A program made the position numbers and the translations under genes. A DNA stretch of 64,000 nucleotides from contig NC_080067.1 in NCBI RefSeq assembly GCF_949987535.1, positions 80,129,985 to 80,193,984 of the forward strand, written 5' to 3'. Every line of letters begins with the position of its first letter. The first letter of the stretch is position 1. Under the pieces are notes generated by a model. It saw only the letters and a program-made list of their open reading frames with translations. It ran no database searches and was not told the DNA's origin. Below are positions 32,986 through 44,960 of this stretch, in pieces. This DNA is from Balaenoptera acutorostrata. Taxonomy: Eukaryota > Chordata > Mammalia > Artiodactyla > Balaenopteridae.

Positions 32986-34767
32986 CAGAATTCTTTTTAT
33001 TAATTATTTATTTTTATTTTATTATTGTTTTAATTGAAGTATAGTTGATTTACAATATTGGTTTCAGGGGTACAACATAGTGATTCAATATTTTTATAGA
33101 TTGTACTCCATTTAAAGTTATTAAAAAATAATGGCTATATTTCCCTGTGCTGTGCCATATATCCTTGTAGCTTATTTATTTTATGCATCATAGTTTGTAC
33201 CTCTTAATCCTCTAACCTCATCTCACTGCTCTCCCCTTCCCTCTCCCCACTGGTATCCACTAGTTTGTTTTCTTTTTCTGTGAGTCTGTTTTATTATATT
33301 CATTTGTTTGTTTTATTTTTTAGAGTTCACACGTAAGTGATAACATACAGTATTTGTCTTTGTCTGATTTATTTTGATAAGCATAATACCCTCTAGGTCC
33401 ATCCATGTTGCTGCAAATGGCATTATTTCATTCTTTTTTATGGCTGAGTAGTATTCCATTGTGTGTATATATATATATATACCACATCTTCCTTATCCAT
33501 TTGTCTCTTGATGGACACTTAGGTTGCTTCCATGTCTTGGCAATTGTAAATAATGCTGCTATGAACATTGGGGTGCATGCATCTTTTCAAATTAGTGTAT
33601 TTGTTTTTTTCAGATGTATACCCAGGAGTGGAATTGCTAGATCATATGGTAGTTCTATTTTTAGTCTTTTGAGGAACCTCGGTACTCTTTTCCATAGTGG
33701 CTATGCCAATTTATGTTCCTACCAACAGTGTATAAGTGTTCCCTTTTCTCCATGTCCTCACCAGTGTTAATTATTTGTGGTGTTTTTGATGATACCCATT
33801 CTGACCAAAGTGAGGTGATATCTCACTGTGGTTTTGATTTACATTTCTCTGATGATCAGTGATGTCGAGCATCTTTTCATGTACCTGTTGGCCGCCTATG
33901 TCATCTTTGGAAAAATGTCTATTCAGGTCTTCTGCTCATTTTTTAATCAGGTTGTTTGGATTTTTGATATTGAGTTGTATGAGCTGTTTATATATTTTGG
34001 ATATTAACCCCTTATCAGTCATGTCATTTGCAAGTATTTTCTCCCATTCAGCAAGTTGTCTTTTCACTTTGTCAATGGTTTCCTTTGGTATGCAGAAGCT
34101 TTTAAGTTGAAATAGGTCCCATTTGTTTATTTTTGCTTTTGTTTCCTTTGCCTTAGGAGACAGATCCAAAAAAAAATATTGCTATAATTTATGTCAAAGA
34201 GTGTTCTGCCTATGTTTGCTCCTAGGAATTTAATGGTTTCTGGTCTTTAAAATTCATTTTGACTTTATTTTTGTATATGGTGTGAGAAAATGTTATAATT
34301 TGCTTTTTACGTGTAGCTGTCCAGTTTTCCCAGCACCACTTATTGAAAAGAGTGTCTTTTCTCCATTGTGTATTCTTGCCTCCTTTGTTGTAGATTAATT
34401 GACCACTGGTGTGTGAGTTTGTTTGTTTATTTATTTATTTATTGGCCAGGCTGCATGGCTTGCAGGATCTTAGTTCCCTGACCAGGGATTGAACCCGGGC
34501 CCTTGGCAGTGAAAGCACAGAGTCCTAACCACTGGACCGCCAGGAAATACCCCCTGGGCTCTCTATTATGTTCCATTGATCTATGTGTCTGTTTTTGTGC
34601 CAGTATATACTGGTTTGATTACTGTAGCTTTGTAGTATAATCTGAAGTTAGGGAGCATGATACCTCTAGCTTTGCTCTTTTTTCTGAAGATTGCTTTGGC
34701 TGTTCAGGGTCTTTTGTGGGTCTGTATAAATTTTAGGATTATTTATTCTGGTCCTGTCAGAATTCTT
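32986..34767 (-). mobile_element. 5'-truncated L1 inserted in L2, 10-bp TSD
   Basis: L1 3' end in reverse (32996-34757): tttaattgaagtatagttga tttacaat near the left end, then the last ORF2 segments (ttatggctgagtagtattcc att, tgtcaatggtttcctttgg). Direct repeat cagaattctt at 32986-32995 and 34758-34767. It contains a (TA)n run at about 33463-33480 and a nested SINE at 34.42-34.55 kb. ORF2 here is broken. Confidence 0.85.
34419..34553 (-). mobile_element. Short CHR-1-like SINE nested in L1
   Basis: Reverse orientation: (TTTA)n at the left, aggatcttagttccctgacc agggattgaaccc (B box), and ccgccaggaaatacccc at the head. It interrupts the L1 text gtgtgtgagttt / ctgggctctctatt. No clear TSD. Confidence 0.82.
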
Positions 34768-35729
34768 GATTTCTGAACCTTCCCCATCTTACTCCTCCCA
34801 CAGTGTTCCTCTTCCCTATCAATGGCACCAGTTGCTCAGGCCAAAAACTTTGAAGTTGTCCTTAATGCCTCTTTTTTTGCTCACGTCCAAAATTCATTCT
34901 TTCATTAAATCCTATTTATTCTACCTTTAAAATAGATCCAGAATCCAGTCTCTTCTTACTACTTTTGCCTGGATGATTTCCATAGTTTTGCAACTGGTCT
35001 CCCAGCTTCCAACCTTGCCCCACAGACCATTTCTTTTTAAACCTAGCAACCAAGTGGTCTTACATCCAATCATGTTACTCCTCTTGTCCAAATCTGCCCA
35101 CTGTATCCCACATCAGAGTAAAACCCAAAGTCTTAACATGACTTACAAATCCGTTCAAATTATTGTGCAGTGAGCTCCACTACTTTCCATGATTCAACCA
35201 GCCCTCTGACCTTCTGTCTTGCTATTCTCTGCCTCACTGACTTTGCTTCAGTCCCACCGACTTTACTGCTGTTCCTTGAATATGCCAAGCACACTGCCGC
35301 CCGAAGACTTTTACCTTCTATCAGTTCTCTGCTCAAATGTCACATTATAACCTCTAATCACACATGCATACACAGCCCTCAGCACTCCCTCTCCTATTTA
35401 GCCCACCTTATCTTTTCTATAACACCTGTCTTCTGATATACTATACATTTCTTATTTATTTGTTATTTGTCTTCTCTACTACAATGTAAACTCCCTAAGA
35501 AATGGAAATGTGTCTTATTCATTGCTGTATTCCCACTACCTAAAATTGCTCTTGGCACATAGAGAGAGCCCCCAAATATTAGTTGAATGGATGAATCAGT
35601 GAAGGAAGGAACAAGAAGGATGTCTAGATGCAGATGGGTAGGCATGAAACGTTTAAGATACTTCTCAAATCAGCTGTGAGTGGGGAACGGGTGGGGAATT
35701 CGGAACGTTCCTGCTTGTCTCCGGGTTTA

Positions 35730-36032
35730 CTCCATTCTGTTTTATTATTAAAACTCCTCAGAAGCTGCCAGGTTGTGATAAGCTCTGTGGAGAAGCCCAT
35801 ATCTCAAGGAACCAAGGAATCCTCAGTCCGACCACTAGTGAAGAGCTGAATCCCATCAACAGCCATGTGAGTGAGGGAGGACGTGAGTCTTGTTGAGCCT
35901 GAAGAGAGGCCCAGAGCTAGGGACCCAGCTAAGTCATGCTTGGACTCTGACCCACAGGAACTGTGAGAAAATAAAGTTTTAAGCCCCTAAGTTTTGGGGG
36001 TAATTTGTAACACAGCAATAGTTAACTAAGAC
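35730..36032 (+). repeat. MLT1-class LTR, 3' part
   Basis: acagccatgtgagtgaggga gg, ctctgacccacaggaactgt gag, AATAAAG near 35970 and taagcccctaagttttgggg gtaatttgtaacacagcaat agttaactaagacag match the MLT1 LTR end. Confidence 0.72.
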
Positions 36033-37666
36033 AGAATTTGGTTTAGTGACTAGACCAGAAATTCCTTGAAAGCAGTGACTATTCAGTGCTTGTCAGCTGA
36101 GTATTTTTTAAATCCCTGGATGACTTAGAGTTTCTAATCTTTTTCTGTGTCTGCATGTATTTTGGGAGTGGGGAGAGTTCCATCAGGCGGCTGCTCACCA
36201 GGGGCTACTTTAAATGTAATGTCTGCCCCTCAGTCCTAATCCCTCCGTCTCATTTATGTGAACTTCCCAGTGTTTGTGATAATGTGGACAGAGTGAAGTT
36301 TCCTAAACAAGTGATCGCTTTCCACCCTATATAAGATGCATTTTTCAGAGAGGGATAAGCACAGAGGGGATAATTATTATCAGTAACAATGCCCCCTTGA
36401 TTAGAAATTGGAACGCTGCTCTTCTTAAAGCATTAAACTGTAGTTAACAGTCACAGGTTATTGTTACAGATTGAGCTGCTTGAATATTTCCTTCTTCATT
36501 TAAGATGCACATCCTTAGAGGTGTGGTCCATAGGGAACAATCTTCCCAGTCTAAATAATACATCATAGAGTGGACTTCTCTAGAGCCACTGATGATGCTA
36601 GCTCCCAGGTCACCAGCATTTAATCCCTCATTTTGAATCTCAGCCAGAGAATGTGATAAATACAAGAGATCCAACACATGAACTATTGAGTGCAAGCACC
36701 TGATTTTTCCATGTGTGCATTTTGATACAGGCAGTGCTTATACCGAGACATAGTGAATTCTTTTCATCAGAAAGCTGACTGAGCCTCAAAGTAAAAATTC
36801 CTTATTGTACCAGTCAGAGGCTCAGGGAAAACTGTTAGGCTCTGCCAAGTCACGTGGTCGGTGGCCAGGCTCACGGGGAAACTCAAAAGCAATGGATGTG
36901 AACACTTCCCTTTATACCCAGGCTGCTTCTGGGGGTGGGAGGATGATGTGAGAGCCCAGGAGAAAGGTGGTTAGGTCAGAATCTCTTCATTTAATCCCGC
37001 ATTCCATATTCCAAGAAAGGATTTATACTCTCTATGGGGTGTGTTCTAGGGCCCTGGGGATTGGGAGAATGCAGCTGCTTGGCTTTTTTCCCTCAAATTT
37101 GCATGCTTCTCCAGCAGATGATTGCTAACACTGGCAGGGCTGGACAAGCCTAGTTCTAATTTCTTGAGGCACAAAAAAAAAAAAAAAAAAAATTGAAAAA
37201 GATTTTCTAAGCTGCTTCTGAGGAGGAGGAAAAGGGCTTGGTGATGCATCACCCAGCTGGGCAGGGCAGGATGTTCTATGATTGGTAAAACTGGAATTAT
37301 GCAAGGGTGTGAGGGGTCGGGCTTGAGACCTGGGGCACAAGGAATGGATTTGAGAGGGGCCCTCCCTGAGGGTGGGGTCGTTAGTTAGTACGGCTAATAT
37401 CAGGGAATCCCGGAGTTGGGAGAGGCAGCTCTGTGGAGGGGTGCTTCCTGATGCTCAGGCTGAAGGGGGTGGAGGTTGTTGAACTCTTGGCAATGAGAGC
37501 GTTTGGGCTGGTCATTTAGAAGTAGATCTAAGGCTTCATAGAGGTTGAGCCGTCTTTGTCTGTTCCTCCCTAAGTTAACGTGTAAAGTTGTCCAGAAGGT
37601 CTTCTTCTGCTAGTATCTGAGCATTTCTGTGAAGATCTAGGGAAATCAGAATCTGGAAATAAATAT
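36033..37666. other. Unassigned 1.6 kb with poly(A) tract
   Basis: No exon or repeat recognised. An A22 run at about 37171-37192 could be a retroposon tail, but I found no matching TSD. AT-rich stretch around 36370-36440 is a possible conserved block, without proof. Confidence 0.4.
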
Positions 37667-38012
37667 TTTACTCATTTATTTATTTATTTATATAAATGTA
37701 TTAAAATTTTTTTTTTTATTTTTGGCTACGTTGGGTCTTCGTTGCTGCATGCGGGCTTTCTCTAGTTGCCGCGAGCGGGGGCTACTCTTCGTTGCGGTGC
37801 ACGGGCTTCTCATTGCGGTGGCTTCTCTTGCTGTGGAGCACGGGCTCTAGGCGCGCAGGCTTCAGCAGCTGTGGCACGTGGGCTCAGTAGTTGTGGTGCA
37901 TGGGCTTAGCTGCTCCGCAGCATATGAGATCTTCCTGGACCAGGGCTCGAACCCGTGTCCCCTGCATTGGCAGGCGGATTCTTAACCAGGGAAGTCCCTT
38001 TACTCATTTATT
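37667..38012 (-). mobile_element. CHR-type SINE (older subfamily) with 14-bp TSD
   Basis: Body 37681-37998, reversed. Direct repeat tttactcatttatt at 37667-37680 and 37999-38012. Diagnostic text differs from the younger copies: gttgctgcatgcgggctttc, gggctactcttcgttgcgg, gctctaggcgcgcaggcttc, and a repeated gctcagtagttgtgg-like segment. Same type as the copy at 46.4 kb. Confidence 0.9.
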
Positions 38013-38061
38013 TTTACGTAATATTGATAGTCTCTGGCGTTCTCTCTGGGCCCTGATTGAC

Positions 38062-38215
38062 ATTTGATTCATGATCCATTTATACAACCATTGAATACAT
38101 TTCTTGAGCACCCCCTTCATGTCAGATGTTGTTCTAGGCTTTGAGGTCACAAGGGTGTAGAAGACCCATGGGATCTGTGCCTTCATAGAGTTTACTTTTG
38201 TGCGGGGATGACAGG
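38062..38215 (+). repeat. Ancient dispersed repeat (family uncertain)
   Basis: catttcttgagcaccccctt catgtcagatgttgttctagg ctttgaggtcacaag followed by tgtgccttcatagagtttac belongs to an old mammalian repeat family seen again at 54.8-55.3, 55.5 and 62.8 kb. I do not assign the name. Confidence 0.5.
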
Positions 38216-38782
38216 GATCTAGCACCATCCAAAAGGATGAGTCTGCTGGCTCATCAACTTCTGTGGGCAGTTTTATTCCAATAGTCAGCACAGATGTGAT
38301 TTCCCCCGTGGGTAGCTATTCTTGACTATAAACAGCTGTGAATCAGCATGTCAAAAGCCTCCTTAAAGCAATGCTCTCTTGTCTGAGACTGTGGAAGCTT
38401 CAGAGAAAGATGTTTTTGTTCAGGCCTGGGGAGGCTGTGTGTTAGCAAGGGGCACCCAAGAGAAACTCTCAAAACACCTGTAGGTGAGTGTAGCTTGAGC
38501 ACCCTCCCCTGCCCTGCCCCGGAATTTTGTCATTAGAAATATAAAAACATCCCTCAACCTCCACTCTCACTCCACCATCATAGTTGGGTCTAGTGGACCT
38601 GAGGCACGAGGTCCTCTGAGAGTCAGGACAACAGATAAAAAGAATTCATCCATTGATTCTGGAATGGTGTTTTGCGATATGATAACACTGTTAAGTTTCT
38701 AGAACATAAGCAAACTGGCTTGTTCCGAAATGATGTCTGAGAGGAACATGGCTTAAAATGGCAATTCTCAAACCTTCAAGAA
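38216..38782. other. No recognised feature
   Basis: No repeat or exon recognised in this 570-bp stretch. Confidence 0.4.
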
Positions 38783-38882
38783 CAGAACTTCTCATCCCTA
38801 GCTGCACATTAGAATGACCCAAAGAATTTTTAAAAATGACCGATGCCTGACCCAATCCCAGCCCAGTTGGGAACCACTGCTG
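38783..38882. repeat. hAT-Charlie MITE fragment (MER5B/MER3-like)
   Basis: cttctcatccctagctgcac attagaatgaccca and ttttaaaaatgaccgatgcc tgac, ending gttgggaaccactgctg, resemble a short Charlie-derived MITE. Subfamily uncertain. Confidence 0.55.
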
Positions 38883-39569
38883 TAGTCTGCTCCAGACAGG
38901 AGGTGGGCTGACCTACCAGAGGACAAAGGTAAGTTAAACAGGCTGCTGGCAGAGGGACTTCCAAGCTCACCACTAAATTGGTCAATAGGTGTACATTTCA
39001 AAAGCCAGTTTCCAAAGTTCAAGTCACCTTTCTTGTGGCTAGAAACCTTTAAAATTGTAAAAGCAAATTTTATTTCCAAAGCAGCTTTGAAGTTTGAAAC
39101 TTAAAGCTAGCAAGCTGTGCCGTCCTGTAGAAGGGAATATTTTAAACTCCTGGAGAGCGTGTCAGAATTTCAAAAGCTAACAATAATAGGTGAAAGCTGA
39201 CTGATGTCTAGTGTCAAACAGGCAGCAAGGTTTAACAGGATTATAGTAACCAAAAACCTCTGCACCCTCTCTCTGTGTTCTCTATAGAAATAGACAATTA
39301 TGGAGTTGGAAGGCCAGCCCTCACCCAGCACACGAATCTTGTGTGGAACATCTCTGCTGGAAGGAACATTGCTGCTAGAACAATTTAGATAAAGAAACAC
39401 TGTTTTCTAGAACAGTCTGCACCCCTTTAGTGTAGCTGAGTTAGTGTAAGAAAGGTACATCTTTGGGTTGGGCTGAAAGCAGCAAAGGTATCTCATCAGT
39501 CTCTATGACAGCCGTGTCCACTCCCCAAGACCTCTCTTCTCTAGCCCATGTCCTCAGTTTCTCTGACCA
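38883..39569. other. No recognised feature
   Basis: No recognised repeat or exon; short minus-strand frames only. Confidence 0.4.
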
Positions 39570-39700
39570 TTCTGGGTGTAAGATGGCTTTCAGATCCCTC
39601 ACCACTTGGTTGTTCTCTCAAGTTTGTCAATGTACTTTTTAAACGATGACACCCAGGACTAAACACGGGGTGTGAAATATCAGGTGCATCAAGTGGCAAG
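39570..39700 (-). repeat. L3/CR1 LINE remnant
   Basis: On the minus strand the text around 39620-39645 reads FKKYIDKLERTT-like codons, the counterpart of the conserved K-D-I-D-LLERVQRR segment at the C-terminus of CR1/L3 reverse transcriptase. The flanking acacccaggactaaacacgg fits the same element. Ancient and short. Confidence 0.55.
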
Positions 39701-41934
39701 ATTCAGACACAAGACCACCACAGTCTAGCTTCTCTGTAATTACAAGAGGAGGACGGGCCCAGACCGGGTCAGCATGGGGACTCTCTGGCATCGTCTGAGA
39801 TAGACCTGGGAGAGACACAAATCTTGGGTGACCATAACTGCGTGATCAGAGAAGGATGGACAGGATTTAGCACTGATTTGTAACCAAGGATTATACACAA
39901 ATGCTACTTTGTAATTTTAGTACAATCACTCCTTTAATTTTCTTTAGTAAACATCTTGAAAATGTGTGGTCTGCTCTGTGTGGTATCTTTGTAGTATGGG
40001 AAAAGGGAGGTCACAGATGGAAAAGAAGGAAGAGCAAGGTAGGACAGTGCTCCCTGTGCCCTGGGCAGGAAGAACCCTGTTGGCCGCTCTGGCATGTGGG
40101 CTGAGAAGTCAGAGGCTCTGATGTCAAACAAAAGTGATACGGGAGGACTCGTAGTCCCCCAGAGCTAGTAGAGTAATCTGGAAGGCAGGGGGGGATTGAG
40201 ACCAATAGTGGGTACTGGTGTTAGTGCCCTGTCCCCTGCCAAGAACAGTGGGAAGCTCAGTGTTCAAGGAGAGCACGGAGGAGGCGAGGTGGTGCCTAAA
40301 TATATTCACCAAAAGCCACTTTTCCTGGAGAAGGAAGAGGACAGTTATTTCACGTCCCTTGCACCCCTATTTCTGTCTCGTGCCAGAGAGTCTGGGCTTT
40401 AAAGAATGCTTCAAAGAATGTCTTGTCTTGGAGAGAGACAAGTTAAGGGAGATTTCCAAGGGTAGAAAACCAGAGGCAGCTTTGTCCTTCAGAAGGTTAG
40501 GGCTGCTTGGGGAGCTGGCAATCTGGAGGTGAGGATAAAAGCTAGCACACTGTTTCCTCATGTTGGAGCCAGAAAGAGGAATTGTAATTAGAAGTGAGGG
40601 AATCGTTCTGCTTGCTTATAATTTCTGCGATTGTAATAGTTGAACTTGGAGATTCTCCCTCTACAGTGAAGGTGTTCTGTGACTCACCAACAGAACGGGC
40701 TTGTTTCAGAAAAAACTCAGGGCAGGGTCTCAAGTGGTCATGTGGTTGGGACCGTCCTACAGCAGGAGGCTTCTGAACCTATGTTGTCACCAGCGCAGGC
40801 AGCAGCCGCTAGCTCTTTGTCATTTTGTTTAGTCCTCAACACATTACCACGTACAATAACTTCATGATGAAAGACTTTCTGATTTTGTGGGGACTTGATG
40901 GCTGATACGGCCACTTCTGATCTGATTTTCTCCTGTTAATTTCACCATCTTCCTAGAAGTAATCTCCTGAAATACAAAGTAGAGATGATGAACAATTAAC
41001 TGTAAAAACTGAGGGTGAGGGAGAGAGGGGAGGGGCAGTTTCCTCATCTGAAATATCTGGATTCTTGAGTTCTGACATGGCTGGCCTGACATCTGAAACA
41101 ATATGACATTATGGCAATTGGAAACAAATACATGCAAAGAACTTCCATGGAAGGATATTTTCCTCTTGGGGAAAAAGCAGCCTATTTTTGGTGGTATTTC
41201 TTTAAACTGGAAGGAGTCAACATTTAGCCTGAGTGGATCCTCATGAGCTCCTCTAACAGCGCAAACAAAAACCTGGATAGATATTGCCTAATAATACCAC
41301 AACATCTCAGAAATTCCAGGGGACGTATCCTTCTCATGTTTTAGAGAAGAAGGAAGCAAGTTTGGAAATGGAATCTGCTGAAACGAATGTCAGCCTGTAA
41401 GGAATTACGCTGCTTGAAGAGGAATTTAAATGTTCTGCCATATGCAACTATTCGGAGTCGTGAAGTGTGTTTGTTCATTTGCTTATTCACCCATTCATTT
41501 ATTCACTGATTTAACAGATATTTATTGGGGGCCATCTCTGTATCCACAGTGTCTGTTTGGCTTTCCAGGTGAGAAGGAGCTCTGTGTAGGTTTCTAACTC
41601 TGTAGGAGAGACATAGTGCATAGTTACTCATGTCCCCCTGAGAGGCAGGCGACAGGACAGTAGTCAAGCACATGAGGCATCACCCTTACGTTTTGTAAGC
41701 TCCCGGCAGCCTTCATATTTGGAAACACACAGTTATGGAGATGATCTCACCTACGTGGCTGGCGTCGGGGCCACATGAACCCAGGCTTGTTCAACTTCCC
41801 TACACTCCACGTTGAAATGTACATCTTTACTCACTGTCTTCTCCTGCCCTCTTGTTTCAAAGAAAGAAATGTCCAAGGCTGATCTCTTCAGCATCTGGTC
41901 TCTCTCTTCCCTCTTGATTTTTTTCTGCTCTCCA
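39701..41934. other. Mostly unassigned; short (TTCA)-rich piece at 41.46-41.53 kb
   Basis: About 2.2 kb with many overlapping accidental frames (40.0-40.9 kb). The segment 41458-41530 (ttcattcacccattcattta ttcactga...atatttattggg) looks like the start of an old dispersed repeat. No gene recognised. Confidence 0.4.
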
Positions 41935-42905
41935 CAAACATACCTAGTTCCCTGCCTTTTGTACTGACCATCTTTCTATTCTGCTACTCCTCAAACTCCA
42001 TCTCTTTTCTCTATTTCCAGTGACCACTAATCTCACATGGTCCTTCTTCCTCTCTATTCACTCCACCCTCTCCCTGTGAACTCCCTACAGCCCACTAGGT
42101 GAAACTAGCTGCAAAGGTGACCAGTGACCTCTGTGGTAGAGAGTTGTGTCCCAATGTCTGTCATCTTTTTCTTCCTTTAGAAATAGAACCCGTCAGTTTT
42201 AGCTGAGTACCAAACTTCTCAGCTAAAGACTGCATTTTCCAGGTTCCCTTGCAGCTAGGTGTTGCCATGTTCATAACTTCTGGACCATCCCCTTGAAAGG
42301 AAAGGGTACGTTTTCCGTGAAACTTTTAACCTTTATGCTGCCTAGACTGTGGAGGGATGACAGGAACCGTACTTTTAGACCTGAGATAGAAACCTCATGC
42401 TCAAAATGAGAAACCTCATGCATGAGATAGAAACCTCATGCGCCAAGATAAGATGGTGGGCCGTATTAGCCTGGAACTGCTTATGCTGGACTGTCATATG
42501 AGGGGAAGTGTGCTTCGCATTGTTATTTTGGCCTTTATTACAGCAGCCAAGTATGTATCCTTCAAGAATAACCCACACCTTCATCAACACAAGCTTCAAA
42601 GTGCCAATTCCAACGTCTGTTTCTCAGGCCCCACCCTTCTTGCTCTCTCTGCAGCACTGGGCACTGTGGATGGCCTGTCTTCCTGAAACTTCCTCCTCCT
42701 TGTGCTCCCCTGCTTTTGCACAGTCCTGCTTCCCTTCCCATCTCTCTGATTGTTCCTTCTTTGTCTACCTCTGTGGCTTTCCCTTCTCTATCCCTCCTTT
42801 CACCATGGTTTTCTCCACTGACTTTCTCCTCTATATTCAGTGGCCTCCTTTGCAAAGCTGATCCCAGCTGCTAATTTCAATCCTTTCCTCAGAATTTACC
42901 AGCAC
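41935..42905 (+). repeat. L2 LINE interrupted by an LTR-like insertion
   Basis: Left part 41935-42136 ends aaaggtgaccagtgacctct g. Right part 42560-42905 contains codons LLALSAALGTVDG near 42640-42680, the L2 RT motif LSAAFDTVDH with the F-D pair changed. The intervening 42137-42560 is foreign. Clearly inactive. Confidence 0.75.
42137..42560 (+). repeat. LTR-like insertion within L2, with local triplication
   Basis: The segment has the look of an old ERV LTR (cccttgcagctaggtgttgc cat...; gttattttggcctttattac agcagcc at the right end). At 42383-42441 the motif gagatagaaacctcatgc or a close variant is present three times in tandem-like arrangement. Family not assigned. Confidence 0.5.
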
Positions 42906-42947
42906 TGCCTTGGTCTGCCTCGTGGACAGGTGCAGATACTTAGCACA

Positions 42948-43212
42948 CAGTGGTGTGGTGTGATGGTTAAGAGCACAGGCTCCGGAGCCAGACTGTTCTG
43001 TTTGAATTCCAGTTCTGCCACTTACTCATTGAGGGATCTTGGGCAAGTTACTTAACCTCTCTCTGCCATCGTTTCCTCAAGGATGAAAGGAAGATAATAA
43101 GAGTACTTATCTCAAAGGGTTATTGTGATGATTGAATGGGTTCAAAGTTGTGCAGCAGCTAGAGCAGAGCCTGGCACCTGGACAGTGCCATGTAAATGTT
43201 AACTCTCGTTGT
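42948..43212 (+). repeat. MIR SINE, full length
   Basis: gtgtgatggttaagagcaca ggctccggagccagactgtt (tRNA head), gggcaagttacttaacctct ctctg (core) and cctggcacctggacagtgcc atgtaaatgtta (3' end). One of the best-preserved MIRs in the window. Confidence 0.85.
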
Positions 43213-43679
43213 TGGCATCACACCTGAGGACACAGGTCCCAGGCCACAGGACCAAGCTGCGGTTGGCCCAGACGTTACCTCAGAGTCATAGTCACTCATG
43301 GTGCTTTGGTGGCTAGAAACATGATTGGATTTCTCCACGTGCCTGGATTCCTGATCTCCTCCCTTCCCTGGTCTCTGGAAATTACAAGATAGTTTTATTT
43401 CCCTTTGTGTCAATGACTTTTGACACCAATCTCCAGTCCTGGCCCTTCACTGGAGCTCCAATGAAGGGGCTTAAATTATCCACGGCCGTGGCACCTGGAG
43501 CCCATCCTTCATGTCACTGTCAAAGCTGCCTGCGTGGATTCTGCTTGGCTGTTGGAATCATAGGCCTTGTACTGTGGGGCTGATTCATTGTGAGAATTCC
43601 CATACACTACCGAGCATTTTCACTGGGAAGTTTCTCTTTCCTTCTCTCGGGTAATTATGGTTGTCAGACTTATGTGGAT
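43213..43679. other. No recognised feature
   Basis: Nothing recognised; mixed composition. Confidence 0.4.
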
Positions 43680-43870
43680 TAGTAGGGAGACCTAATTCTA
43701 GAATCAGACTGATCCTAATAAAAATCCAAGCTACTCCACTAGCATTGGGGAAATTATTTAACTATTCAGAATTTCATAACACCCAGCCCACAAGTGTGTT
43801 AAGTAAAATTGGACGCATTCAGGCAATGCACGTAGGGAACTTGGACATAGGAGGCAGTCAATACATTTTT
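43680..43870 (+). repeat. Diverged MIR
   Basis: ctagaatcagactgatccta, then gaaattatttaactattcag aatttc, and aggaggcagtcaatac follow the sense MIR with heavy decay. An AT-rich (TTTAT)n-like stretch at 43,905-43,945 follows. Confidence 0.5.
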
Positions 43871-43949
43871 TTCTCTTATTTTAAAACTAGCATTTATTCC
43901 ATTTACTTTTATTTATATTTATATTTATTTATAAATATTTATATTATCC

Positions 43950-44875
43950 CGTTAACCTTATACGAGAGGCTAAAGGGTTTGACGTTGCTTGTGCCCTTCT
44001 CTGCAGGAGAAGCTCACTCTTAGTGGGTTTTCTAGCAGTGCACTGACTCAAAAAGTTTAATATTAAATGAATGAACTTATATCAGGCTGTTTCCAGAAAT
44101 GAGTTTAAGTGACCCTTTAATAAGGATTGGCCTGCTTCCTTCCCCAGCCATGCTGTGTTGAACAAGTGGGGTGGTCAGTTTTTTCATCTGACTATACACA
44201 GAGCCAGCCCAGAAGGAGCTTTCCTTTTTTTTTTTTTTTTTTTTTTAACAGGAATTGCTACTGAAAGGTACGTCATTGCCATCTGGCTCTGGTCTTTTAT
44301 GCTTCTGAAGTCCCCTAACTGATGCAGTGGTGGAGAAAATAAGTAGTTGTCTATATACCCTGCCTCTTGGAGGGGGAGAAGAACAAGCATAGGGCTAAAA
44401 AGAAATCAGGTAGGTTCTTAGTTCCCTCCCCAAGGAAGACCTTGACTCCCTTAATAAAAATATGCTAGTGCCTCCAACACTGGCAGTGGAAGAAGACTCC
44501 AAATATTATGCGGGGTATACTTACACTAAAAATTTATGTGTTGTTTACCTGAAATTCAAATTTAACTGGGGATCCTCTATTTTCTCTGGCAGCCATAACT
44601 AGGAGAGCAAGGAAAATTGGTGATGGTGATGGGTTCCATGTGAGAAGAAGGGAGGGCAGGACAATGTCCACTTGGTGAAACAAACAGAATTCTTGTGGAC
44701 AGACGATTTTAGTATATGAAGCAGCATGCTGTGGCTGGGTTTGAGCCTAAGACACTGCGCCCTCAAGGGCTGGTGGGGCTTGTTTTTCTTTCCTTTCCTG
44801 CTTTAGAGAGCGTGCCTGAGGGAAGTCTCTATCACCCCACTGTCCTCAGAGAGGGAGACTCTTCACTCCAACCTA
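43950..44875. other. Unassigned, with poly(T) tract
   Basis: T22 run at about 44225-44246 without a visible TSD; otherwise nothing recognised. Confidence 0.4.
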
Positions 44876-44960
44876 GAGCTGTTCGTTCTTTTTTTTTTTT
44901 AACACCTTTATTGGCGTATAATTGCTTTACAGTGGTGTGTTAGTTGAGCTGTTTGTTCTT
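44876..44960 (-). mobile_element. Very short L1 3'-end insertion (about 55 bp) with 15-bp TSD
   Basis: A T-run followed by aacacctttattggcgtata attgctttacagtggtgtgt tagtt (44891-44945) is the reverse complement of the last ~50 bp of an L1 3'UTR. It is flanked by gagctgttcgttctt (44876-44890) and gagctgtttgttctt (44946-44960), 14/15 identical. An extremely 5'-truncated insertion. Bases 44,961-45,289 show nothing. Confidence 0.8.

Larger units (their letters stand above)
32640..35610 (+). repeat. L2 LINE interrupted by a nested L1
   Basis: Left part 32660-32995: gagtgtcccagggttcagtt cttgg, tctataaactgatgactcca gatttcc, caattgcctacttgattt...ctaataggcatctcaaatta aca. Right part 34758-35610 resumes ttgctcaggccaaaaacttt gaagttgtcctt, then catgttactcctcttgtcca, and the 3' end ttagttgaatggatgaat. 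Together they are one L2 copy split by the L1 at 32,996-34,757. Confidence 0.85.

Noticed and set aside
37171..37192. Retroposon tail (A22)
   Set aside because: No matching direct repeat upstream and no recognisable element body, so left as a simple poly(A) tract.
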